A DNA stretch of 64,000 nucleotides, from assembly GCA_963745775.1 (NCBI GenBank), contig CAVUYY010000011.1, positions 1 to 64,000 on the forward strand, given 5' to 3'. How positions within the stretch are numbered: the first letter of the stretch is position 1; each line of letters starts with the position of its first letter. The position numbers and the translations under genes are program-made. Below the pieces are notes generated by a model. That model was given only the letters and a program-made list of their open reading frames with translations. It was not told the origin of the DNA and did not search any database. This document shows, one piece after another, positions 1 through 8,282 of the stretch. The DNA is from Gaiellasilicea sp963745775 (lineage in GTDB: Bacteria > Actinomycetota > Thermoleophilia > Gaiellales > Gaiellaceae).

Positions 1-1
1 G

Positions 2-1649
2 GAAGCCGGAGCGACGCTCGTTCGGGTCGGGCTCCGGCTGGCCGATCGGCCGTTGCCGGTGCTCGGCGGGCTCGTCGCCGTCCAATGGCTCGCGCTCCTC
101 GCATTCGCCCTGACCGTCCGCCACAACGGGCTCGTCTTCTACCAGGGCGGCGACCAGATCAACTACACGACGAACGCGTGGCTGCTCGGGAGCGGCTCCC
201 TGCCGCCGGCGATCCTCGGCTGGGGCTGGCCGTTCGTGCTGCTCCCGTTCGGCTGGCTCGCCGAGAGCGACTACGTCTCGTTCCTGCCCTGGACGATCGG
301 GCTCAACGTGCTCGTGCTCGGCCCGCTCGCGCTCGCGTGCGTCTACGCGCTCGCCGCCCGGATCGGGGGGCGGCTGCTCGGCCTCTGGGCCGCGGCGCTC
401 TGGGTGGCGGCGCCGTATCTCGCGATCCCGTTCTTTCGCGCGGACTACCACGACCGCTACGTGGAGCAGTTTCTGCCGCAGGCGCTCGGGCTGACGGCAC
501 TCGCCGACTTTCCGTCGATGGTGTGCCTGCTGGTGGCGGCGTGGCTCGCCGTGCGCGCGCTCGATGCGGGTGACTGGACGAACGCCGCACTCGCGGGCCT
601 CGCCGCCGGCTTCGCGGATCGCGATCAAGCCGGCGAACGTGCTCTTTCTCGTCGGGCCTGCGTTGCTCGTCCTGTTCGCGCGCCGCTTCCGGCTCGTCCT
701 GCCCTACGCGGCGGGGCTCGGCCCGCCGCTCCTCGTCCTGCTCGTCTGGAAAGCGCGAGGTCTGGGAGATCTGCCGCTCTTCGCCTTCGATGAGGCGCGG
801 GTGGCGGCCGGCGCGACGCTTGCGGCCCCGCTCGGCGTCAGCGTCGACGTTGGCCGCTACGTCGACCTCGACTGGACGAACTTCCGCAGCAACATGGCGC
901 AGCTGCGCGAGTTCTTCTGGAGCGCGCGCGTGCTCCAGTGGCTGCCGTTCGCCGGCGCCTTTGCGGTCGCGCGCCGGTCGCTCCCGCTGATGGGGCTGGT
1001 CGCCGGCTGGTTCGCGGCGTTCCTCCTCGTCAAGGGAACGCCGCCGCAATCGACCGTCGAGAGCGGCAGCTTCTTCCGCCTCCTGATGCCGGCGTATCCG
1101 GCCTACTTCCTGCTCGGGGCGGCGTTGCCGTTGCTCGTCCCGGGCGTCGCGCGCCGCGTTCCGAAGCGGCTGCTCCCCAGGCGACCGGGCGCGATCTCCC
1201 GGCGCGTGCTCGCCGGGGCCGGGGTCGGGTTCGTCGTGCTGCCGCTACTCGTGATCTCGGTGGTGCGACCGCTCTCTCGGGAGGAGCCCGACGCGATCAC
1301 GATCGGCTCGATTCTGACGCCCGTCGACCCGTCGATCGAGGTCGGTGTCCGGGCGGACGGAGCCCGCCGGACGCTCACATGGACGCATCGAGATTTCGGC
1401 GCGACCGAGGTCTTCTACCGAGTCTTCCGCACCGCCGCGGGCGGCGCCGACTTCGACTGCCTGGCCGAGGGCTCGCCGGATTGCCGACTCGAGATGCTGC
1501 CGCTCGGGACGACCCGGAAGCAGGCGTTCACCGATCTCTCGCCCCCCACGGACGCGCTCTACCGGGTCGGCGTCGCGACGAACTGGGCGAACGACTCCGA
1601 GGGCGGCGACGTGATCGCCCTGAGCCCGCCGCTCGCCGCGACCCCGTGA
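2..1649 (+). CDS. PMT/ArnT-like membrane glycosyltransferase (5' partial, frameshifted)
   Basis: The reading frame is open from the first bases of the window, so the true start lies upstream. The protein is strongly hydrophobic with a series of membrane helices; the lumenal-type loop near the start contains YQGGDQINYTTNAW, in the place where GT-C enzymes of the PMT/ArnT type carry an acidic catalytic residue. Such enzymes transfer a sugar from polyprenyl phosphate outside the membrane. The frame must change by one base near 612-620 (GLAAGFA then RIAIKPANVLFLVGPALL), consistent with an indel. The C-terminal 120 residues form a soluble domain of unknown role. It overlaps the next gene by GTGA, implying translational coupling. 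Family assignment is by membrane layout and loop sequence only; acceptor and sugar are unknown. Confidence 0.6.
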
Positions 1650-3088
1650 GGCCACGGTCCACGGCGCTCGAGGCGGGTGGCCTGCTCGGCCTGCTGCTCG
1701 CTGCGGCCGCGCTCTTCGCTCGCTCGCTCGAGCTCGGGGCGAGCTACGACGAGGGCGTCTACCTCGCGAGCGCGGAGGCGCTAGCCCGAGGCGGGGCGCT
1801 GGGCGAGGACGTCTTCGCTTCGCAGCCGCCCGGTTTCTACGTTCTCGTCCGGCTCGCGCTCCTCTTCCCCGGCGACTCCCTCGACGAAGTGCGCTCGGTC
1901 TTCCTCGGCCTGGCGGTGGTCGGCGTCGCCGGGGCCTGGGCGCTCGGCCGCGCGCTCGCCGGCCCGACGGGCGGGTTCCTCGCGGGAGCCGTACTGCTGA
2001 CCGCACCGGCCTACGCGGCGGAGTCCGTTCGGGTCGCGGCCGACACAGCCTCGATCGCACTGGCGCTCGTCGCGCTTGCGCTGCTCGCGTGGGCGCTCCG
2101 GCGCGAGCTCGTACCGCTTGCCGTGCTTGCGGGAGCGGGGCTCGCGGCGGCGATCTCCGTCAAGCTCTTCGCCGCGACGGCGCTTGTGGCCGCAGTCGGC
2201 CTACTCGTTGGATTCCGCGCCGAACGGCGGCTCGTGATCGGCTGGCTCGCGGGCGGGCTCGCCGTCGGGGTCGCGCTCGCCGCGATCCACGCGAGTAGCC
2301 TCGGTGCGATCTGGGACGACGCCGTCCGGTTCCACGAGGAGGCGCGCGAGTACAGCGTCAGCCTCGACTCGAATGCCGACCGGCTCGCCGAGGTCTTCGT
2401 CCGGAGTGGGCTCGTCTATTTCTGGCTCGTGGTCGCCGGGCTCGTCACCTGGCTCGTTCGCCGCGCGCGCCCACGTCTTCTGCTGCCGCTCTGGCTCTGT
2501 GGGCTGGCTTCGGCTGCGTTCCTCGTCTGGCACCGGCCCCTGATCGACCACCATTTCGTCCTGATCGCCGCGTCCTTCGCCGTCCCCGCGGGCGCTGCCC
2601 TCCACCTCGAAGGGTTCTCGTCCCGGCGGGCGCGGATCACCGCGGCCGTGCTTGCGCTCGTTCTCGCCGCAGGCTACGCGCAGCAATGGCGCCGGATCGA
2701 CCGGCTGCCAGGAGAAGATCCGCGGATCGCACCCGTCGTCGCGGCCGTGGTGGCGGCGACGGAGCCGGGCGAGCCGATCGTCTCCGACCTCCCGCTCGTC
2801 GCGTACCTCGCCGAGCGGCCGCTGCCGGGCGAACTCGTCGACACCTCGGTCGTCCGCTTCCGGTCGGGGTCGCTCGACGCGGCGTGCGTGCTGACCGCTG
2901 CCGACGCAGCGGGTGCGCGGCTCGTCGTCGCCGGGCGCGCGTTCCGGATTCATCCGGGCGTCCTCGTAGCGCTCCGGGCTCGCTTCCCCGAGCAGAGCCA
3001 AGTCGCCGGGATTACCTTTCTCGAGCGCTCTCCTGTTGCTGCTCGAGCAGCGCGACGCGCTGCGCCAGAATCGTGCTCTGATCGCTGA
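1646..3088 (+). CDS. PMT/ArnT-like membrane glycosyltransferase
   Basis: 480 residues starting at GTG 1646, whose last bases form the TGA of the preceding gene. The N-terminus has one membrane helix followed by the loop ELGASYDEGVYLASAEAL; an acidic DE pair just after helix 1 is the hallmark of dolichol/polyprenyl-phosphate-sugar GT-C transferases (GT39, GT83). About ten further hydrophobic segments follow, then a soluble C-terminal domain of ~120 residues. It probably glycosylates a protein or glycan at the outer membrane face using a polyprenyl-phosphate sugar, possibly supplied by the GT2/DUF2304 pair downstream on the other strand. The last 77 bases overlap the convergent DUF2304 gene. 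Confidence 0.65.
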   Translation: MRPRSTALEAGGLLGLLLAAAALFARSLELGASYDEGVYLASAEALARGGALGEDVFASQPPGFYVLVRLALLFPGDSLDEVRSVFLGLAVVGVAGAWALGRALAGPTGGFLAGAVLLTAPAYAAESVRVAADTASIALALVALALLAWALRRELVPLAVLAGAGLAAAISVKLFAATALVAAVGLLVGFRAERRLVIGWLAGGLAVGVALAAIHASSLGAIWDDAVRFHEEAREYSVSLDSNADRLAEVFVRSGLVYFWLVVAGLVTWLVRRARPRLLLPLWLCGLASAAFLVWHRPLIDHHFVLIAASFAVPAGAALHLEGFSSRRARITAAVLALVLAAGYAQQWRRIDRLPGEDPRIAPVVAAVVAATEPGEPIVSDLPLVAYLAERPLPGELVDTSVVRFRSGSLDAACVLTAADAAGARLVVAGRAFRIHPGVLVALRARFPEQSQVAGITFLERSPVAARAARRAAPESCSDR

Positions 3089-3377
3089 GCCGGGAGATCA
3101 CCGTCGAGTAGTGGAGCAGCACGGCCAGGATGAAGACCGTCGCGACCGCGAAGAGGACGGCCGGCGGATAGGTCGAGACGCCGACCCAGCCGGCGATCGT
3201 GTTCAGGCCGCCGCGCCACGCGGAGAGAATCAGGAGGGCGACGCCCGTCGCGAGCCAGAGCAGCGCGTAGCGCTCGCGGAGGCGGCGGCTGCGGATCAGT
3301 TCGAAGACGATCAGGATCAGGAGGATCGAGGCGATCGACGCCGCGATCGAGATCCGGAGCGGCGTGCCTCCGCTCAT
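3012..3377 (-). CDS. DUF2304 family small membrane protein
   Basis: 121 residues with three hydrophobic helices (about 8-28, 41-58, 68-90) and a charged coiled-coil-like tail (STVISRLSDQSTILAQRVALLEQQQ). This layout and its position next to a polyprenol-phosphate-sugar synthase-like GT2 match DUF2304 proteins, commonly thought to act as a membrane partner of that enzyme. It lies 22 bases after the GT2 stop, with a perfect 6-bp hairpin between them. Its 3' end overlaps the convergent PMT-like gene by 77 bases. The biochemical role of DUF2304 is inferred from neighbourhood in many genomes, not from catalytic residues. Confidence 0.7.
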   Translation of the reverse strand: MSGGTPLRISIAASIASILLILIVFELIRSRRLRERYALLWLATGVALLILSAWRGGLNTIAGWVGVSTYPPAVLFAVATVFILAVLLHYSTVISRLSDQSTILAQRVALLEQQQESARER

Positions 3378-3379
3378 CG

Positions 3380-3394
3380 GCCAACCTTCGGTTG
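3380..3394 (-). other. Short perfect hairpin between GT2 and DUF2304 genes
   Basis: CCAACC, a 3-base loop, then GGTTGG lies between the GT2 stop codon (3400) and the DUF2304 start (3377). It could set the relative translation of the two genes or be a weak attenuator. There is no U-tract, so a complete intrinsic terminator is unlikely. Confidence 0.4.
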
Positions 3395-3399
3395 GACAT

Positions 3400-4125
3400 T
3401 CATGCGTCCTCCACCGGCACGGCCTTGCGCCGGAAGATGCCGACGAGGAGAGCCAGCGTCACCTTGAGCACGTAGTAGGCCGAGCGGAGCGCGGTGATCG
3501 ATGACGAGCCGTGCTCGCGCTCCCGCATCTGCACCGGCACCTCGAGCAGGCGGAGACGGTGCTTGATCACCATCACCGTCGCCTCTACCTCGGGGTAGTC
3601 GTGCGGGTAGTCGTCGGCGAAGAGGCGGATCCCCTTCGCGTTCAGGGCCTGGAAGCCGGACGTCGTGTCCGTGACCTTCTGCCGAACGAGGAGCGAGACG
3701 AGCCGCGCGAAGAAGCGGATGCCGGCGCGGCGCGCGAGCGGCGGCTTGTAGGAATCGCCCGCATCTGCGAAGCGCGAGCCGACGACGATGTCTGCGTCCC
3801 CGCGCAGTACGGGCTCGATCAGCTTCGGCAGCTCCGACGGGTCGTGCTGGCCGTCCCCGTCGAGTCGGACCGCGAGCTCGTAGCCGTGCGCGAGCGCGTA
3901 CATGAAGCCCGTCTGGACGGCGCCGCCGATCCCGAGATTGAACGGGAGCCGGACGACCGTTGCGCCCGCGGCGGCCGCGAGCTCGGCGGTGCGGTCTGCG
4001 GAGGCGTCGTCGATCACGACGACGTCGAGGTGGGGATCGAAGGAGCGGATCTCGGCGACGACCTGGCCGATCGCGCCTTCCTCGTCCCGCGCGGGAACGA
4101 TCGCGATTCGCCGCGCGTCAGGCAC
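3400..4125 (-). CDS. GT2 glycosyltransferase, polyprenol-phosphate-sugar synthase (DPM1-like)
   Basis: 241 residues from GTG 4125, which overlaps the upstream stop by 8 bases. A GT-A fold is indicated by VIDDASADRTAE (residues 38-48) and the metal-binding LDGDGQHDP (88-96), followed by SRFADAGDSYKP and DTTSGFQALN, typical of dolichol/polyprenol-phosphate mannose synthases. It should transfer a sugar from GDP- or UDP-sugar to polyprenyl phosphate on the cytoplasmic face, giving the donor for GT-C enzymes such as those at 2-3088. The adjacent DUF2304 gene supports this. The long open frame upstream to 4551 is antisense-type shadow over the neighbouring gene and was excluded. Confidence 0.8.
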   Translation of the reverse strand: MPDARRIAIVPARDEEGAIGQVVAEIRSFDPHLDVVVIDDASADRTAELAAAAGATVVRLPFNLGIGGAVQTGFMYALAHGYELAVRLDGDGQHDPSELPKLIEPVLRGDADIVVGSRFADAGDSYKPPLARRAGIRFFARLVSLLVRQKVTDTTSGFQALNAKGIRLFADDYPHDYPEVEATVMVIKHRLRLLEVPVQMREREHGSSSITALRSAYYVLKVTLALLVGIFRRKAVPVEDA

Positions 4126-5332
4126 GGGCCGCTGCTGGCGCGCCGGCGCCGACGAGCTCGAGGAGCTGCTGCGCGCGGCGGGCATAGGTGTGCTCGTCGA
4201 GGACTCGCTCGCGTGCGCGCGCGCCCATCGCCTCGGCCTGAGCGGGATCCGCGAGCAGCTCGCGGTAGGCGGCAAGCGCCTCGTCGGCGTTCTCGACGAC
4301 GAGCAGCTCCTTGCCCGGCTCGAACCAGCGCTCGATCCCCGCGTGCGGGTTCGAGACGATCGTCGCGCCGCTCGCGGCCAGCTCGAAGGGGCGGCAGGTC
4401 GAGGAGGCGTCGACCGTCGCGTGCGAGCGGCGGGTGATGTTGAGGTTGATCCGGGCCTGCGAGATCGCGCGCGCGAACGTGTTGAACGGGACGTCGCCCA
4501 TCGTCCATGCGCGCCCGGTGTCTCCTTGGAAGTCACGACCGCCGAGCGCAAACTCGAGCTCCGGCGCCGCGCGGCTCGGCTCGCCGACGAGCGCCGCCAT
4601 CCACTCGCGCCGGAACTTGTCCCCGTAGCCGTAAAAGAAGACGTCGTGCACCTTCTCGACCTCGCGCGGCGCGAAGAACTCGGCGTCGGCGCCCCAGAAG
4701 ACCGCCTCCGCGCGGCGCGCGCCGAGCTCGAGCAGGCGCGGCAGCCCGCCCTCGGAGTTCGAGACGACGAGGTCGTACTCCGACGGATCGGCGCCGTGGT
4801 AGTAGTTGAACCCCGTGTCCATCCCGCCGAACTCGGGCAGGCTCATCGGCACGTCGCCGTCGTAGAAGATCACCGGCACGCCGAATCGCTCGCGCAGGTA
4901 GGTCGGGATCCCGCGGAGGTGCGCCATCGGGACGGTGAAGACGATCACGGCGTCGACGTCGCGCTCGCGCTCCAGCACCTTCGTCAGGTGGCGCTTCCAG
5001 CGCGGGGTGACCCACCGCCAGATCGTCTCGCGCGTCGCCCGGTCGAGCCTCGTCTCCTCGGGGCGATCCTCGGCGCGGCGGAGGTAGCGGTCGCCCTTCA
5101 GCCGGGCGAGCCCGGCGCGCGCGGACGCGAAGCTCTCGCCTTCGTAGTAGGTCGGGTTCGGCGCCGTCCGCCACCAGGGTGACTCGACCGGCCGGCCGCG
5201 GTAGGGCGTCACGACGAGGTCGACGCCGACCTCGTACATCCCCTTCCAGAGCTGCCACCAGGCGGGGGTGCAGCCGTAGCGGAAGTCGAGGTCGACGGCG
5301 GACGCGACCGCGAGGATCTTCGGTGCTTTCAC
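4118..5332 (-). CDS. CgeB-like glycosyltransferase
   Basis: 404 residues. The N-terminal half has VIFTVPMAHLRGIPTYLRERFGVPVIFYDGDVP and a DLVVSNSEGGLPRLLELGA element; the C-terminal half has INLNITRRSHATVDASSTCRPFELAASGATIVSNPHAG followed by a typical GT4-style tail (NADEALAAYRELLADPAQAEAMGARAR). This pattern fits the CgeB / Glyco_trans_1_2 group of GT-B enzymes. It probably adds a sugar to the growing polysaccharide or to a surface protein. The GTG start at 5332 lies 5 bases after TAGACT, so this gene probably has its own promoter. It is co-transcribed with the GT2 gene (8-base overlap). Confidence 0.65.
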   Translation of the reverse strand: MKAPKILAVASAVDLDFRYGCTPAWWQLWKGMYEVGVDLVVTPYRGRPVESPWWRTAPNPTYYEGESFASARAGLARLKGDRYLRRAEDRPEETRLDRATRETIWRWVTPRWKRHLTKVLERERDVDAVIVFTVPMAHLRGIPTYLRERFGVPVIFYDGDVPMSLPEFGGMDTGFNYYHGADPSEYDLVVSNSEGGLPRLLELGARRAEAVFWGADAEFFAPREVEKVHDVFFYGYGDKFRREWMAALVGEPSRAAPELEFALGGRDFQGDTGRAWTMGDVPFNTFARAISQARINLNITRRSHATVDASSTCRPFELAASGATIVSNPHAGIERWFEPGKELLVVENADEALAAYRELLADPAQAEAMGARARERVLDEHTYARRAQQLLELVGAGAPAAARA

Positions 5333-5343
5333 ACGCGTGAGTC
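5333..5343 (-). promoter_or_regulatory. -10 box of the CgeB-like gene
   Basis: On the minus strand TAGACT is followed by 5 bases and the GTG start at 5332, fitting the leaderless pattern seen at many genes of this window. No convincing -35 is visible. Confidence 0.45.
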
Positions 5344-5384
5344 TAGGGAGCAGGGATGAAGGCGCTGTAAGCCCGGCCGAGCGG

Positions 5385-6911
5385 TCAGTACGCGCCGCGG
5401 CGGCCGAGCACCGCCGGGATCGTCTTGACGAGGATCGAGATGTCGAGCCAGATCGACCAGTTCTCGAGGTAGTAGAAGTCGAGCCGGACGAGATCGTCGA
5501 AGGAGAGGTTCGAGCGGCCCGAGATCTGCCAGAGGCCCGTGATTCCGGGCAGGACGAGGTAGCGCTTGCGGTGCCAGCCCGCCAGCATGTCGTAGTCGCG
5601 GAGTGGCAGCGGCCGTGGGCCGACGAGGCTCATCTCGCCGCGGAGCACGTTCAGCACCTGCGGCAGCTCGTCGAGGGAGAGCCGGCGGAGCACCGCGCCG
5701 ACGCGCGTGACCCGAGGGTCGTCGCGGATCTTGAACAGCGCCCCCTCGGCCTCGTTCTGGCCTTCGAGCCGCGACTGCTGCCGCTCGGCGTCCTGCACCA
5801 TCGTCCGGAACTTGAACATCGCGAACTCGTGCTCGCCGACGCCGACGCGCCGGTCGAGGTAGAAGACCGGGCCGCGGGAGTCGAGCTTGATCGCGGCGGC
5901 GATCGCGAGCCAGATCGGCAGCCCGAGGGTGACCACGAGCAGGCTGACGACGGTGTCGAACGTGCGCTTGACGATCCAGTCGGCGCCGGCGAGCACCGGC
6001 GGCCGGAGCTCGAAGAGCGGCGCGCCCTGACCCGGCACGTACTCGCCGCGCTGCACGAGCAGCTCGGTCGTCTTCGGCGCCAGCCGGACGCGGACACCGC
6101 GGCTGTGCGCGGCCTCGACGATCTCCAGCACGCGTTCCTCGTCGAGATCCGCCTCCGCGAGGATCAGCTCGTCCGCGCGCTCGCGCGAGAGGATCTCCGG
6201 CAGCTCCTCGAGCTCGCCGAGCAGGCGCAGGCCCGACTCGCCCCCGTGCGCGATCGCTCCGACGAACTCGTAGTCGATGTCGCCACGACCGCTCCCGAGG
6301 GTGCGGTGCAACGCCGCCAGCGCCTCTCCGTGACCGACGAGGATCACGCGCCTGCGCACGCCGGAGACGCGCAGCAGCTCGGCCGTAACCGACGCGTAGG
6401 CGGCGCGGAAGAGCCCGATCGTCACCGCGGTCAGGGCCGTCGCCGCCGGGATCAGGCCGGAGGTCGTGAACTGGTAGTCGGTGCCGATTCCGAACGCGAG
6501 CACGACGAGCGCGATCAGGACGAGCGAGGAGACCACCTTGCCGAGACCGGCGCGCCGCTCGCGGGAGGCGTAGAGGCCGGCCTGCCAGAAGACGAGCACG
6601 GTGATCGGGGCGAGGAAGGGAAGCCACGTCGACGGCCCTTCCCAGAGGAGCCCCCAGAGGATGTCCGTGTTCCCGTAGACGAGCTCGCGGAGCACGAGCG
6701 CGGCGTAGATCCCGAGCGCGAGCCCGGCGATGTCGAGCGTGGCGAGCGTCGCGATGCTGAGGAGCCGCCGGCCGAGCGTCCGGAGCGGCGCGGCAAGCAG
6801 CGCGTAGGGTCGGCCCGAGCGCACATCCGTGGGCGGCTCGATTCGATCGACCTGAGGCGGGTCGCCGCGCTCTGTCGAGAGCTGGGCCGGCGAGGTGGGC
6901 TCGAACGCCAC
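5385..6911 (-). CDS. Polyprenyl-phosphate sugar-phosphate transferase, long form (WbaP/WcaJ-like)
   Basis: 508 residues. Four to five N-terminal membrane helices, a central CoA-binding-like domain (VILVGHGEALAALHRTL), then the catalytic domain after the helix KRTFDTVVSLLVVTLGLP: FKFRTMV, DELPQVLNVLRGEMSLVGPRP and LPGITGLWQISGR, all diagnostic of polyprenyl-phosphate hexose-1-phosphate transferases. It would start a repeat unit by loading a sugar phosphate on undecaprenyl phosphate. I chose GTG 6911 because TACAAT ends 8 bases before it; the longer in-frame start at 6974 falls inside a repeated non-coding element and adds 21 unremarkable residues. Confidence 0.85.
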   Translation of the reverse strand: MAFEPTSPAQLSTERGDPPQVDRIEPPTDVRSGRPYALLAAPLRTLGRRLLSIATLATLDIAGLALGIYAALVLRELVYGNTDILWGLLWEGPSTWLPFLAPITVLVFWQAGLYASRERRAGLGKVVSSLVLIALVVLAFGIGTDYQFTTSGLIPAATALTAVTIGLFRAAYASVTAELLRVSGVRRRVILVGHGEALAALHRTLGSGRGDIDYEFVGAIAHGGESGLRLLGELEELPEILSRERADELILAEADLDEERVLEIVEAAHSRGVRVRLAPKTTELLVQRGEYVPGQGAPLFELRPPVLAGADWIVKRTFDTVVSLLVVTLGLPIWLAIAAAIKLDSRGPVFYLDRRVGVGEHEFAMFKFRTMVQDAERQQSRLEGQNEAEGALFKIRDDPRVTRVGAVLRRLSLDELPQVLNVLRGEMSLVGPRPLPLRDYDMLAGWHRKRYLVLPGITGLWQISGRSNLSFDDLVRLDFYYLENWSIWLDISILVKTIPAVLGRRGAY

Positions 6912-6925
6912 GACAGGCCATTGTA
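6912..6925 (-). promoter_or_regulatory. -10 box of the sugar-phosphate transferase gene
   Basis: Minus-strand TACAAT (6925-6920), then 8 bases, then GTG 6911. This supports the shorter start and a leaderless or near-leaderless transcript. The inverted-repeat element at 6959 lies 33 bases upstream of this box. Confidence 0.5.
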
Positions 6926-6958
6926 GGGCCAGTCGCGGCTGCTTCTGCGCGTGGCACC

Positions 6959-7177
6959 AGATGGTTGCTGCCACGATCTCGCGCGCTCGGGGCGTGAGCT
7001 GGCGTGTCTGGGCCGCTCCCGGTCTGCCTGATCGGCCTGGCGGCCGCTCAGCCAGCCCGTCCGCTTCGCGTGCTCAGCCCGTCACCGATGCAACCAGCAT
7101 CGGCGACGACCTGACCCCGCGCCCCAGAGCGGCCAGCTCACGCCCCGAGACGGACGATCTCATGGCAGCAACCATCT
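6959..7177. repeat. Imperfect inverted repeat between divergent glycan genes
   Basis: Two arms of about 55-60 bases face each other in the intergenic region. The outer 15 bases are identical in inverse (AGATGGTTGCTGCCA at 6959-6973 and its complement at 7163-7177), followed by a weaker block, then 18 identical bases (CTCGGGGCGTGAGCTGGC at about 6985-7002 and its complement at about 7132-7149) and a partly matching extension. Each arm lies just upstream of a -10 box, facing outward, so it looks like a duplicated operator for divergent transcription. No protein product is suggested. Confidence 0.7.
7081..7109. other. Hairpin in the centre of the divergent intergenic region
   Basis: GTCaCCGATGC, loop AACCA, GCATCGGcGAC forms a 10-bp stem with one mismatch. 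It lies between the arms of the larger inverted repeat and could be a second regulatory site or a small RNA structure. No U-tract follows. Confidence 0.4.
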
Positions 7178-7182
7178 AGGGT
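7177..7182 (+). promoter_or_regulatory. -10 box (TAGGGT) of GT4 gene
   Basis: TAGGGT ends 8 bases before GTG 7191 and abuts the right arm of the inverted repeat, so a protein bound there would sit on the -35 region. Confidence 0.5.
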
Positions 7183-7190
7183 TGGCCGTC

Positions 7191-8282
7191 GTGAGTATGC
7201 GCAGACGGAGCTTTCGCGGGCTCGCGGCAGCGCGACCGCCCGCCGACCGGATCTTCTTCCTCAGCCACTGGTTTCGCGGTCACAACAACCCGCGCTACGC
7301 CGAGCTCCTGCCGCGCCTGCACCGCGTCGACGCGTACCTCGCGATGATCTCCGACCGGCGCGCTCTTCGCGGCCTGCAATACCGGCTGCTGCTCCGTCCG
7401 CTCCGGCCGCGGCTCGAGCCGCGGCTCGTCCGGCTCGGGGCGAAGCGCTATCACGGCCTCTTCACCACCCACAACGAGCAGATTCCCTACTTCAGCGGGC
7501 CGATCGTCTCCGACGTCGACGATCCCCGCTTCACCGAGCGCGACGCGGCGCAGCTCGGCAGCCCGCAGGTGCAGGCGTACGTGGTCACCGAGGAGCGCGC
7601 AGCGCGCGCCTTCCAGGCGCTCGGGGTCGAGAAGCCGCACTACGTGATCCCGCAGGGCGTCGACTTCTCCTCGTTCCACCCGGAGGACGTCGAGACCGTC
7701 GCGCGGCGGTGGCGAGAGCCGGGCGACTTCGTCGTCGGCTACACGGCGGCCTGGCTGCTCGCTGCGAGCGACCGCGGCGGCGACAACCCGCTCTACAACG
7801 CCGAGCACCTGCTCGAGCTCTGGGCCGAGATCCGGGCTCGCGTCCCGCGCGCGAGGCTCTGGCTCCTCGGCGGTGCGAGCCCGGCGATCGAGGAGCGGGC
7901 TCGCGCGCTCGGCGGCGTCGTCGTCTTCGGGCGCGTGCCGCGGGAGCAGCTCCTGGCTCACGTCGCCAACTTCGATGTCGGCCTCTACCCGCGGACGAAG
8001 GATCAGGGGATCCAGTCGGTAAAGATCGCCGAGTACATGGGCGCCGGGGTGCCGACCGTGGCGTACGACTACGACGTGACGCAGGTCGTCGCGACCGCGG
8101 CGGCCGGTCTCCTCGTCGACTCGCCGCGGGAGTTCGTCGACGCCGTCGTCCGGCTGGCGGAGAACGATGCCGCGCGGGACGTGCTCGCCGAGACCGCGGG
8201 CGTCTACGGCCGCTCACTCGACTGGGCGGTTCTCGCCGAGCGCTACAACGAGATCCTCGACCGGCACATCGCCGTCCGCTAG
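7191..8282 (+). CDS. GT4-type glycosyltransferase
   Basis: 363 residues from GTG 7191 (TTG 7182 and ATG 7197 are alternatives; 7191 fits the -10 spacing best). The N-terminus RIFFLSHWFRGHNNPRYAELLPRL is a short GT-B Rossmann start; the C-terminal half has VVGYTAAWLL, RARLWLLGGASPAIEE, VVFGRVPREQLLAHVANFDVGLYPRT and VKIAEYMGAGVPTVAYD, the usual donor-binding layout of GT4 enzymes. It likely adds a sugar to a lipid-linked unit in the cytoplasm. It is divergent from the initiator gene, sharing the inverted-repeat element. The 3' end overlaps the convergent deacetylase-like gene by 69 bases. Confidence 0.75.
   Translation: MSMRRRSFRGLAAARPPADRIFFLSHWFRGHNNPRYAELLPRLHRVDAYLAMISDRRALRGLQYRLLLRPLRPRLEPRLVRLGAKRYHGLFTTHNEQIPYFSGPIVSDVDDPRFTERDAAQLGSPQVQAYVVTEERAARAFQALGVEKPHYVIPQGVDFSSFHPEDVETVARRWREPGDFVVGYTAAWLLAASDRGGDNPLYNAEHLLELWAEIRARVPRARLWLLGGASPAIEERARALGGVVVFGRVPREQLLAHVANFDVGLYPRTKDQGIQSVKIAEYMGAGVPTVAYDYDVTQVVATAAAGLLVDSPREFVDAVVRLAENDAARDVLAETAGVYGRSLDWAVLAERYNEILDRHIAVR

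Noticed and set aside
3902..5182. 426-residue plus-strand frame opposite the CgeB-like gene
   Set aside because: Antisense shadow; the minus strand has coherent glycosyltransferase motifs and a promoter.
6959..7177. Cyclic-di-GMP riboswitch
   Set aside because: GGCAGCAACCAT recalls part of the GEMM-I core but the second helix and tetraloop-receptor bases are missing, and the symmetry is that of an operator.
6895..7179. 94-residue plus-strand ORF in the divergent intergenic region
   Set aside because: Covers both arms of the inverted repeat, no family-like sequence, ends in the -10 box.
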